A stretch of 15,222 nucleotides of DNA, taken from assembly GCA_029821415.1 (NCBI GenBank), contig JALGTJ010000014.1:1-15222 (forward strand), in the 5' to 3' direction. This DNA comes from Candidatus Zipacnadia bacterium (GTDB taxonomy: Bacteria > Armatimonadota > Zipacnadia > Zipacnadales > Zipacnadaceae). How positions within the stretch are numbered: position 1 is the first letter of the stretch; each line of letters opens with the position of its first letter. A program made the position numbers and the translations under genes. Under the pieces are notes generated by a model, which saw only the letters and a program-made list of their open reading frames with translations, had not been told where the DNA came from and ran no database searches. This document shows, piece by piece, positions 1-6,632 of this stretch.

Positions 1-1223
1 GCTCCTGTCGCGCCCGCGACCAGCAGATGGGGCATTGGCACCAGATCAGTCACCACCGGCCCACCAGCAATGTCGCGGCCCAGCGCTATCGGGAGCGTGC
101 CCCTATGATTCTTGAACACATCTAGCTCCATCAGCCCGCGCAGGCTGACTATCGAGCGGTGTTCGTTGGGCACCTCAATGCCGATGGCCGATCTGCCCGG
201 AATGGGCGCCTCTACCCGCACATCCACCGCCGCCAGACTCATGGCCAGATCGTCGGCCAGTCGCGCGATCCTATTCACCCGAATGCCCTTCTCTGGCTCG
301 ACTTCGTAGCGGGTCAGCACCGGCCCGCACTCATAGTCTCGCACAGTGGCCTGGATACCGAAGCTTTCCAGGGTGTCCTCCAGCTTGATAATGCGCTCGG
401 CGGTCTCGGCACGCATCTCACTGGTCTGCAGGTCCATGCCCTCTTTACTCAGCAGTGTCAGAGGCGGTGGTGTGAAGCCAGTTGGCTCGCTTACCAACTG
501 CAATTGAGGTCTTCCTGATTGCTGCTGGCTGGCGGGCGGCACATCAGTTGTCGGCTCGGTTGCTGACTGTAGATTCAACTCTTGTGGTGGCCGCTCGCCC
601 TCACGTTCTCCTCCTTCAGTGGCCACGTCAGAGAGCATCTCATCATCTTCAAGTTGCACGCGGGGGCTACGCGAGCGGCGCCGCGCCAAACCGTTGCGCC
701 GCACCGCCTTTTCGGCTCGAGCCCGTAGGCCCGCCTGACGAGTGGGCAAATTTCGCCTGAGGATGCGCCGGGCGCGGGAACCCCCGTCAGTTAGCATAGA
801 AATCGTGCGACCGGCCAGGCCTTGCACGGACACCCGCGTTACCAGCAATATAGCAATAACCCCGAGAGCAAGAAGTACAATGTAGCTACCCCACAAGCCC
901 ACTACCTTGAGCAAAAGCCAGCCCAGAGCCGCACCAGCGTAGCCACCACCGGATAGAACGGCCTCCCGTGCAAAGAAATCTGTCAGGGGAATTGACAACT
1001 GGAACAGGATCATTACTATCAGGAACAGCAGCCCCAGCCCCATAGCTGTATACATATCGCCGAGATCCCTGCGCTCCAGCATATGCAATACCCCAAGCAC
1101 GAGCACAATGACTGGGCCTTGCGCGCCGTAGACGAGGCTGACCAACAGCACAGCACCAAGGGCGACGAGGCCAATACCAATTATATCGCGCCTCAATCGG
1201 TCGTCACGCTGACCTCTTGACAT
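1..1223 (-). CDS. ftsK: DNA translocase FtsK, N-terminal part (cut by window edge)
   Basis: FtsK/SpoIIIE is a hexameric, membrane-anchored ATPase that pumps chromosomal DNA through the closing division septum. 407 codons are present, open at the left edge. The first ~150 residues carry four or five hydrophobic segments typical of the membrane anchor. A low-complexity acidic, Pro/Gln-rich linker follows, and then the conserved alpha domain: GPVLTRYEVEP, RLADDLAMSLAA, EAPIPGRSAIGIEVPN, ALGRDIAGGPVV and MPHLLVAGATGA. The window ends inside the Walker A motif (GATGxGKS), so the ATPase core and gamma domain lie outside. ATG at 1223 was chosen because GGAGG sits 9 nt upstream; an in-frame GTG at 1232 would abut that site. 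The gene diverges from the FHA-SEDS-PBP-kinase operon. The family call is very secure; SpoIIIE as a paralogue is the only real alternative. Confidence 0.95.
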   Translation of the reverse strand, partial: MSRGQRDDRLRRDIIGIGLVALGAVLLVSLVYGAQGPVIVLVLGVLHMLERRDLGDMYTAMGLGLLFLIVMILFQLSIPLTDFFAREAVLSGGGYAGAALGWLLLKVVGLWGSYIVLLALGVIAILLVTRVSVQGLAGRTISMLTDGGSRARRILRRNLPTRQAGLRARAEKAVRRNGLARRRSRSPRVQLEDDEMLSDVATEGGEREGERPPQELNLQSATEPTTDVPPASQQQSGRPQLQLVSEPTGFTPPPLTLLSKEGMDLQTSEMRAETAERIIKLEDTLESFGIQATVRDYECGPVLTRYEVEPEKGIRVNRIARLADDLAMSLAAVDVRVEAPIPGRSAIGIEVPNEHRSIVSLRGLMELDVFKNHRGTLPIALGRDIAGGPVVTDLVPMPHLLVAGATG

Positions 1224-1303
1224 CCCTTTCACCCTCCGAGTTCTCCGAAGTAGTCTGCGTCGTTAGGCGGGTGAACATCAGCAACACTCTCGCTGCCATC
1301 ATC

Positions 1304-1332
1304 ATTATACCATAATTATCGCCCGCACGGAA
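1304..1332 (-). promoter_or_regulatory. Extended -10 promoter for ftsK
   Basis: On the minus strand a perfect TATAAT (1304-1309) is preceded by TGG (1310-1312), giving an extended -10 element of the housekeeping sigma type. The hexamer 17 bp upstream, TTCCGT (1327-1332), is a poor -35, as is usual for extended -10 promoters. Transcription would start near 1297, leaving a leader of about 75 nt before the FtsK ATG. Confidence 0.6.
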
Positions 1333-1403
1333 GGTAGCCGCCGGAATAGACCTGCTTCGCAACTCACTGGGTACAATCAGCACCATTGCACGTCAGTTGT
1401 GTC

Positions 1404-1432
1404 GTGACATCGCCTACTCATTCTGCTATAAT
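1404..1432 (+). promoter_or_regulatory. Sigma-70-type promoter for the FHA-SEDS-PBP-kinase operon
   Basis: GTGACA (1404-1409, five of six matches to TTGACA), a 17-bp spacer and a perfect TATAAT (1427-1432) preceded by TGC form a near-consensus extended promoter. Transcription should start near 1439, giving a leader of about 55 nt before the GTG at 1495. It is divergent from the ftsK promoter, with the two -10 elements about 115 bp apart. No further strong promoter was seen before 6633, so this one probably drives the whole operon to the terminator at 7446-7486. Confidence 0.75.
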
Positions 1433-1482
1433 CTTAGCGTAGAATAGCGAGAGCTCTCCTGAAGTAGACAGAGTTGACCACC

Positions 1483-1488
1483 AGGTGA
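1483..1488 (+). promoter_or_regulatory. Ribosome binding site that fixes the FHA gene start
   Basis: AGGTGA, a six-base match to the anti-Shine-Dalgarno, lies 6 nt upstream of GTG 1495. It matters because it shows that translation starts in a different frame from the one that encodes the FHA domain. Confidence 0.7.
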
Positions 1489-1494
1489 CCAGCA

Positions 1495-1969
1495 GTGGAA
1501 CTGGGCCTCCTACTGACAATCGGCAAGTATCTGTTTGTCGCACTGCTATACGCGTTTATCGCGGTTGTCTTTCGCCTGCTTATTCTCCATCAAGCGTAAT
1601 GCCGGACGAACGCCCGCAAAGCCGACCGGACCCGAGCCGCAACCAAAGGAACCAGCCACCGAACGACGCCCAGTCGCCCGCCTGCTTGTGGTGGAGACCT
1701 CGGCGGCCAATCTTTTGGCAGGCACCAGCTTCCCACTGGACAGGTCCACCAGCATCGGCCGCAACTTGCACAACGACGTCAACTTGCAGGACCGCTATGT
1801 ATCGGCTAGGCACGCCTTGATCATCCAACAAGGCGATAGCTTTGTGCTGCACGATTGCCATTCTACGAATGGGACCATCCACAATGGTGTGAAAATCCAA
1901 GGCGCCGTCGTCCTTAGCAACGGCGACGAAATCACCATCGGTACCACCACCTTGCGCTATCAGCACTAA
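1495..1969 (+). CDS. Membrane-anchored FHA-domain protein, FhaB-like, interrupted by a frameshift
   Basis: FHA domains bind phosphothreonine peptides, here presumably made by the PASTA kinase of the same operon. From GTG 1495, behind a good Shine-Dalgarno, one frame encodes a hydrophobic N-terminal helix (ELGLLLTIGKYLFVALLYAF and on to FRLLIL) and stops at TAA 1597-1599. The +1 frame then carries a Pro-rich linker and a full FHA domain ending at TAA 1967-1969: RLLVVE, SIGRN (Gly-Arg), SARHALI (SxxH), STNGTIHNG (NG) and NGDEITIG. A short N-terminal transmembrane helix followed by one C-terminal FHA domain is the layout of FhaB in actinobacterial wall clusters. The only start in the FHA frame itself is TTG 1535, with no ribosome site and an unconvincing N-terminus (MSHCYTRL). 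I therefore read this as one gene with one extra base between about 1570 and 1600, from a sequence error, a real mutation or recoding. Family call secure; intactness unresolved. Confidence 0.8.
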
Positions 1970-2003
1970 GCACACAAGTCGCCGGCAGACACTCGGCGTC
2001 GAA

Positions 2004-2009
2004 AAGGAG
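2004..2009 (+). promoter_or_regulatory. Ribosome binding site without a canonical start behind it
   Basis: AAGGAG is the best Shine-Dalgarno ahead of the SEDS gene, but no in-frame ATG, GTG or TTG occurs at normal spacing. The in-frame codon 10 nt downstream is ATT (2020-2022). The next canonical start, TTG 2050, is 40 nt away. Confidence 0.5.
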
Positions 2010-2049
2010 TCAATCCCCAATTAGTCAGGGTAGGCGCATAGAGATAATA

Positions 2050-3294
2050 TTGCTGATCGCCTGTGCCATGATCGGAGCGGTCGGGCTGACGGTAGTTACC
2101 GCAGCTATTGGCCAGCCTCTGGACTGGGCTATGCGCGGGGTAACACCAGCCGGGGTTCTGCTAATAGCAGTTGTGCTTATGGATCTGGGTGCAGCGCACC
2201 GCGATCGCCTCTTGCTGCCTCTCTCTGGCTTACTATGCGTATTGAGCATCGTCTTCCTAACGCGCATTGACCCCTCCCTGGCCGCCCACCAGCTCATCGT
2301 CACCGTCATCGGAGTCTTTCTGATGGTCGCACTCTATTTCCTAATGGAAGATATTCGCTCCCTGGCTCGATTCAAGTACCTAGCCGGGCTTTCCGCAATC
2401 GCTCTGTTAGCGGCGACGATGCTGTGGGGTAAGGAGATCAACGGTGCACGCCTGTGGCTATCTATTCCGCCTCTGGTTACCCTCCAGTCAATGGAGGTCG
2501 CCAAGATTCTGATGGCGATATTCCTGGCCGGCTATGTGGCCGACTACCGCCACATACTGCGGCGCAATAGCAGAGGGCGCGGCAGTATCCAGGCTCCCTC
2601 GCTGCGAGCGCTGGCACCGTTGCTGCTCATCGTGATCTTTTGCCTGGCAATCTTTGTGGGACAACGCGATCTGGGAACCGCCATACTTTTCTTTGGTCTG
2701 TTTGTCATTATGTTCTACCTGGCAACCGGCCAGCCAGCATATGCAATAGAGGCGGTAGTCCTCTTCGCCGTGGGCTTGGCCCTTGTATATCAGCTATTCC
2801 CTATTGCAAGCGTTAGAGTCAGCAGTTGGCTCAATCCCTGGGCAGACCCCACCGGCATAGGTTACCAGCCCCTGCAGGCGCTGTTCTGCCTGAGCGAAGG
2901 AGGGATTTTCGGAGTAGGCTTGGGCTACCTGTCGGTAGCGAAGCTGCCGGCAGCCGCAACCGATTTAATCCTGGCAGTAATAGGACAGGATTTGGGGCTG
3001 ATAGGCTCCCTGGGGGTAGTAATAATCTACGCCCTGATTTCCGTACGTGGCTACAGCCTTGCCTGGCAAGCCACCGACCGCTTCGCCAGTCTGCTGGCCG
3101 TGGCGCTGGCCACCGTTTTCGCGCTGCAGACGTTGATCATTATGGGCGGACTGTTGCGCCTAATTCCCCTGACCAGCCTGGCCACCCCTTTCCTTAGTTA
3201 CGGCGGCACATCCATTATTATCAACTTCCTGGCCATCGGTCTGCTGCTGATGGTCTCGCGGGACTGTGTCCCGCAACCTGAGAAAGCACGGTGA
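2050..3294 (+). CDS. SEDS-family peptidoglycan glycosyltransferase (FtsW/RodA type)
   Basis: SEDS proteins are multi-pass membrane enzymes that polymerise lipid II into glycan strands, working with a class B PBP. The product is almost wholly hydrophobic, with about ten membrane segments. The conserved C-terminal half is clear: GQRDLGTAILFFGLF, GYQPLQALFCLSEGGIFG, GVGLGYLSVAKLP, then TD with the expected catalytic Asp at residue 305, and PFLSYGGTSIIINFLAIGLL near the end. The usual IGEELG just after the Asp reads IGQDLG. By context (FHA before, PBP after) it resembles actinobacterial RodA more than FtsW, but I cannot separate the two from sequence. The boundary given uses the first canonical codon, TTG 2050. 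The ten in-frame residues before it (ISQGRRIEII) look like a genuine SEDS N-terminus, and the good ribosome site at 2004-2009 supports a start at ATT 2020. The stop lies 1 nt before the next gene's ATG. Confidence 0.92.
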   Translation: MLIACAMIGAVGLTVVTAAIGQPLDWAMRGVTPAGVLLIAVVLMDLGAAHRDRLLLPLSGLLCVLSIVFLTRIDPSLAAHQLIVTVIGVFLMVALYFLMEDIRSLARFKYLAGLSAIALLAATMLWGKEINGARLWLSIPPLVTLQSMEVAKILMAIFLAGYVADYRHILRRNSRGRGSIQAPSLRALAPLLLIVIFCLAIFVGQRDLGTAILFFGLFVIMFYLATGQPAYAIEAVVLFAVGLALVYQLFPIASVRVSSWLNPWADPTGIGYQPLQALFCLSEGGIFGVGLGYLSVAKLPAAATDLILAVIGQDLGLIGSLGVVIIYALISVRGYSLAWQATDRFASLLAVALATVFALQTLIIMGGLLRLIPLTSLATPFLSYGGTSIIINFLAIGLLLMVSRDCVPQPEKAR

Positions 3295-3295
3295 C

Positions 3296-4690
3296 ATGAA
3301 CGAGCTGACCCAGAATATCCGGCGCATTGCACTGGTGGCCGTCGCGGGCTTTCTGCTGATGGCGCTGCTCTTTGGTTACTGGCAGGTGCTGCGCGCACCG
3401 GCCCTGCGCGCCAATCCCTACAATCAGCAAGCCCGACAACGAACTGGGAGTATCAAGCCCGGCTCGATTTACACGCGCGACGGGGAGCTGGTCCTGGGAG
3501 CGGAAAAAGGCAACGAGGGCTGGCAACGCCTCTATCCGGCTGGCTCAGTCTATTGCCATCTCACCGGCTATAATGAGAATAGCGGTCTGCAAAAAAGCCT
3601 GCGCGAAGCGCTGTTGGGCATCGGCGCCTACCAGAATCGCTGGGGGGTTATCAGCCACACAGAGCAGGGCCTGGATGTGGTGTTAACCATCAACAGCAAG
3701 GCACAACGGCGGGCCACCGAGCTAATGGCAGGCAAGCGAGGCGCAGTAGTCGCCCTGGACCCTACGGATGGAGCGATATTAGTGATGGTCGGTGCCCCCG
3801 GCTATGATCCCGTCCAGGTTATGGAAAGCCAGATGAGCTACGAGCTGTTCACTAATCACCCGGCCTCGCCCGAACTGAACCGGGCTTTGCAGGGCCTGTA
3901 TGCACCGGGTACAATATTGGAGACATTCGTCGCGGCCGTCGCTCTGGACACGCAAGCAGCTACCGAACAGACAGTATTCAATTGCCGCGGAACCGAACAA
4001 ATCGCCGGAATAACCGTCAACTGTAGCAAGCCTGGCGGCCACGGCAGACTAACACTGAGTCGGGCACTGGCCAACTCGTGCAACATAGCCTTTGCTAAGA
4101 TAGCCCAACTGATTGGACCCGAACAGTTTCGCAATTACTCCAGCAAGTTCCACCTGCTGGATAAACCTGATCTGCCCCTGCCCGCGGCCCAGGGGAAGCT
4201 GCCTGATCTGGTCGGCAACAATGCCGAAACCAAACTGGTAGAAGCAGCCCTTGGGCAGGGAGCAACACTGGTAACACCAATAGCTATGGCGCGGTTGGCA
4301 GCTACCATTGCCAGCGGCGGCCAGGTGGTCCAGCCTTATATGGTGGACAGAATCACCCGGCAGAGCGGTGAGACGGTCACCGAGCACCATAAACGCCAAC
4401 TGGGAAGAGCTATCAGCGCGGAAACTGCTCAACAGATAGCAGGTATGATGCAATTATCTGTCGAAGAAGGTAATGCAAGCAGTGTGGGGGTGGCCGGCTG
4501 CCGCGTGGCTGCCGAGACGGGTTGGGCGCAGAATGTTCAGGGCAAACCCCTAAGCTGGGCGCTGGCCTTTGCGCCAGTGGAGAGTCCGCAGGCGGCAGTT
4601 GCGGTAGTCGTGGAAAATGACATACTCGGCCGCCCGGTTGCCGGTCCCATCGCCGGGCAGATTCTCAAAGTGCTGATAACTCGTCAGTGA
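3296..4690 (+). CDS. Class B PBP-like protein (PbpA type) with degenerate catalytic motifs
   Basis: Class B PBPs are the transpeptidase partners of SEDS enzymes. This 464-residue protein has a short cytoplasmic N-terminus, one membrane helix (about residues 10-29), a short dimerisation region beginning GSIKPGSIYTRDGELV, and a transpeptidase-like domain from about residue 140 (RGAVVALDPTDGAILVMV). The active-site motifs are abnormal. Where PGSxFK with the nucleophilic Ser and Lys is expected, the sequence is APGTILETF (T206, E209). SxN is retained as SCN (261-263). KTGT is replaced by ETGW (407-410). Both catalytic residues of SxxK and the Lys of KTG are therefore missing, while the surrounding fold signatures and an open full-length frame remain, so I infer a pseudo-transpeptidase. 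ATG 3296, 1 nt after the SEDS stop, was chosen over GTG 3266, which would lie inside the SEDS gene. The two genes are surely translated together. Confidence 0.9.
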   Translation: MNELTQNIRRIALVAVAGFLLMALLFGYWQVLRAPALRANPYNQQARQRTGSIKPGSIYTRDGELVLGAEKGNEGWQRLYPAGSVYCHLTGYNENSGLQKSLREALLGIGAYQNRWGVISHTEQGLDVVLTINSKAQRRATELMAGKRGAVVALDPTDGAILVMVGAPGYDPVQVMESQMSYELFTNHPASPELNRALQGLYAPGTILETFVAAVALDTQAATEQTVFNCRGTEQIAGITVNCSKPGGHGRLTLSRALANSCNIAFAKIAQLIGPEQFRNYSSKFHLLDKPDLPLPAAQGKLPDLVGNNAETKLVEAALGQGATLVTPIAMARLAATIASGGQVVQPYMVDRITRQSGETVTEHHKRQLGRAISAETAQQIAGMMQLSVEEGNASSVGVAGCRVAAETGWAQNVQGKPLSWALAFAPVESPQAAVAVVVENDILGRPVAGPIAGQILKVLITRQ

Positions 4691-4747
4691 TCTGCAATTG
4701 GACACACCCAGTGCTCAGTCTGGCTAAGTCGAATTTGAGGTAGGGCA

Positions 4748-6580
4748 ATGGAAGGGACGATACTCGCTGACCGATACCAGATAAGTAGTCGCATCGGCGA
4801 CGGAGGTTTGGCCACCGTCTACCGCGCGACGGACCTGCGGCTGGAGCGGACGGTAGCAGTGAAGATCCTCAAGCCCCAATGGGCCGCGGACCCTGAGGTC
4901 CTGGAACGCTTTCGTCGCGAAGCACGGACAGCGGCGAAATTGACCCATCCCAATATTGTTCAGGTGTTTGACACCGGAGTAGAAGGGGACGTCCACTTCC
5001 TCGTAATGGAGTATCTGCCCGAGCCTGACCTTAAGCAGATCATCGCCGAATATGCACCTTTGCCGCCACGGAAGGTTCTTCAGGTCGCTATCTCCTGCTG
5101 CCAGGCTCTGGCGGAGATCCACCGACGTGGACTGGTCCACGGCGACGTAAAGCCACAGAATATCCTGTTTACCAGTCAGGGCGAGCCCAAACTGTCCGAT
5201 TTTGGAATTGCTACCGCTGTCGGTCTGACCGGCCAAGGCCCTACAGGTATGGTGATGGGCACCGCTCACTACATCTCTCCTGAACAGGCTCAGGGCCGGC
5301 CGATAGGCCCTCAGTCCGACCTGTACTCACTTGGTTGCGTCATCTACGAGAGCCTCACGGGCCAGCCTCCCTTCTCAGGAGAAACTGCAGCGCAGGTAGC
5401 AGCCAAGCACATCCGTCAGCAGCCTCCCTCGCCCCGGGTGCTTAACCCCACCATCTCGCCGTCCCAAGAGTATTTGCTAAACAAGGCAATGGCTAAGGAC
5501 CCGGCCCGGCGTTACCGCACAGCCGATGAGATGCGTGCCGATTTAGAGAAGCTGGCCAGCGGCGCAGAATTAGACCGGACCGGCGTGTTATCCGTTAACG
5601 AGGTAACCACACCCATACAGCCAACTGCAACGCTCGCGGAGCCGGGCCCGATGGCACCGTCGCCCTCAGCGACCGTCAGCTCGCACCACCGGGCTGCTGA
5701 CGCCACGCTGATCTGGCATACCGCTGCGCTGATAGCAGCGGCACTGGTTGCCTTGGTGATAGCCGGATGGCTGATAAAACAAGCCTTCTATCCTGGTGCG
5801 CCGCCCGCCGAAGTGCAAGTGCCCTCCGTCCGAGGCCTAACTGAGGCAGAAGCCCGACAAAAGTTGACCGATGCTAAGCTGGTAGTTGATAAGGTCCGTA
5901 CCGTCCGAGAATCCGACAAGCCGGTTGGCCAGGTCATCGAACAGTACCCTACCGAGGGCGAGTTGGTCCCTGTAGGTACCAAGGTCCAACTGACCATTAA
6001 CCTAGGCAAGGAGACTGTCACTGTGCCCGACCTGACTGGTATGCTGGTTCAGCAGGCCGCTGATAAATTAGAGCAAATTGGTCTGACAGTGGGTGAAACC
6101 AGCGAAAGGTATAGCAGTGAAATCCAGGAGGGCAAGGTTATTCGCCAGTCTCATGTACCAGGCACAGTCGTGGAAAAGGGCTGGCCGGTTGCCCTGATCA
6201 TAAGTAAAGGCCCCGAACCAGCCACTACAGAGCCACCAATTGAGTCGTTTGAGCCGCCTACAGAACAACAGCAGCCCCTGGAGCCTGACGTCACCATCCG
6301 CGCAGATGAGGCGAGCACCTCGGCTGACGGAATGACGCGCGATTATATTGTCAACATCACTGTCTTTGATCAGAAAGAGGACCAGCACATCAAGGTTATC
6401 AAACGCGACGCTGAGGGCAGTCCAATAGTAGTGCTTGATCAAGAAATGGAGCCAGGTCAGGCGCGCCAACTGCGCATTACCGGCCGTGGCAACACCACCA
6501 TAGAGGTTTACCATGAAGGTAAACTGATAGTCCAAAAGAACTTCAAGGTGGAGACCCCATCGGGCAACAACACTCAGTAG
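4748..6580 (+). CDS. pknB: PASTA-domain Ser/Thr protein kinase (PknB/PrkC family)
   Basis: This membrane kinase should sense cell-wall fragments outside and phosphorylate wall and division proteins inside. The kinase domain spans about residues 10-270: Gly loop IGDGGLATVY (16-25), VAVK with Lys39, catalytic loop HGDVKPQN with Asp133, DFG at 151-153, activation-loop Thr161 and Thr166, and SPEQ (177-180). The usual HRD arginine is a glycine. A Pro/Ser/Thr-rich juxtamembrane stretch leads to one membrane helix (about 322-344). Two PASTA repeats follow (about 356-421 and 422-490, starting VPSVRGLTEAEA and VPDLTGMLVQQA), then a Pro-rich spacer and a C-terminal beta-rich domain of about 90 residues resembling the Ig-like tail of Firmicutes PrkC. 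Two PASTA repeats is fewer than the three or four of well-studied homologues. ATG 4748 follows GAGGT by 6 nt. Likely substrates include its operon partners; the FHA protein at 1495 is the obvious reader. Confidence 0.95.
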   Translation: MEGTILADRYQISSRIGDGGLATVYRATDLRLERTVAVKILKPQWAADPEVLERFRREARTAAKLTHPNIVQVFDTGVEGDVHFLVMEYLPEPDLKQIIAEYAPLPPRKVLQVAISCCQALAEIHRRGLVHGDVKPQNILFTSQGEPKLSDFGIATAVGLTGQGPTGMVMGTAHYISPEQAQGRPIGPQSDLYSLGCVIYESLTGQPPFSGETAAQVAAKHIRQQPPSPRVLNPTISPSQEYLLNKAMAKDPARRYRTADEMRADLEKLASGAELDRTGVLSVNEVTTPIQPTATLAEPGPMAPSPSATVSSHHRAADATLIWHTAALIAAALVALVIAGWLIKQAFYPGAPPAEVQVPSVRGLTEAEARQKLTDAKLVVDKVRTVRESDKPVGQVIEQYPTEGELVPVGTKVQLTINLGKETVTVPDLTGMLVQQAADKLEQIGLTVGETSERYSSEIQEGKVIRQSHVPGTVVEKGWPVALIISKGPEPATTEPPIESFEPPTEQQQPLEPDVTIRADEASTSADGMTRDYIVNITVFDQKEDQHIKVIKRDAEGSPIVVLDQEMEPGQARQLRITGRGNTTIEVYHEGKLIVQKNFKVETPSGNNTQ

Positions 6581-6632
6581 ACGCTGTCTATAAAATGTAT
6601 ACAGATGCCACATCCTGGAGGATGATGATTTA

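Noticed and set aside
112..760. Three overlapping plus-strand frames of 65-119 codons
   Set aside because: They lie antisense to the clear FtsK coding frame, and the translations show no family signal.
1204..1386. Minus-strand frame of 60 codons overlapping the ftsK start
   Set aside because: It spans the promoter region, has no ribosome site and gives a low-complexity translation.
1485..1820. Plus-strand frame of 111 codons, with an ATG at 1599 overlapping the TAA of the anchor frame (TAATG)
   Set aside because: Its product is Pro/Arg/Ser-rich with no FHA motifs; the FHA domain is in another frame, so the TAATG overlap is coincidental.
1580..2020. Minus-strand frame of 146 codons opposite the FHA gene
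   Set aside because: Shadow of the FHA domain; the sense frame carries every FHA motif.
4698..4727. Possible promoter before the kinase gene (TTGGAC)
   Set aside because: No acceptable -10 hexamer at 16-18 bp; the kinase is better explained by read-through from the operon promoter.
4724..5269. Minus-strand frame of 181 codons opposite the kinase
   Set aside because: Shadow of the kinase catalytic domain, without recognisable motifs.
6589..6594. TATAAA as a -10 for the discoidin gene
   Set aside because: There is no -35 match at normal spacing and no TG extension; the operon is contiguous.
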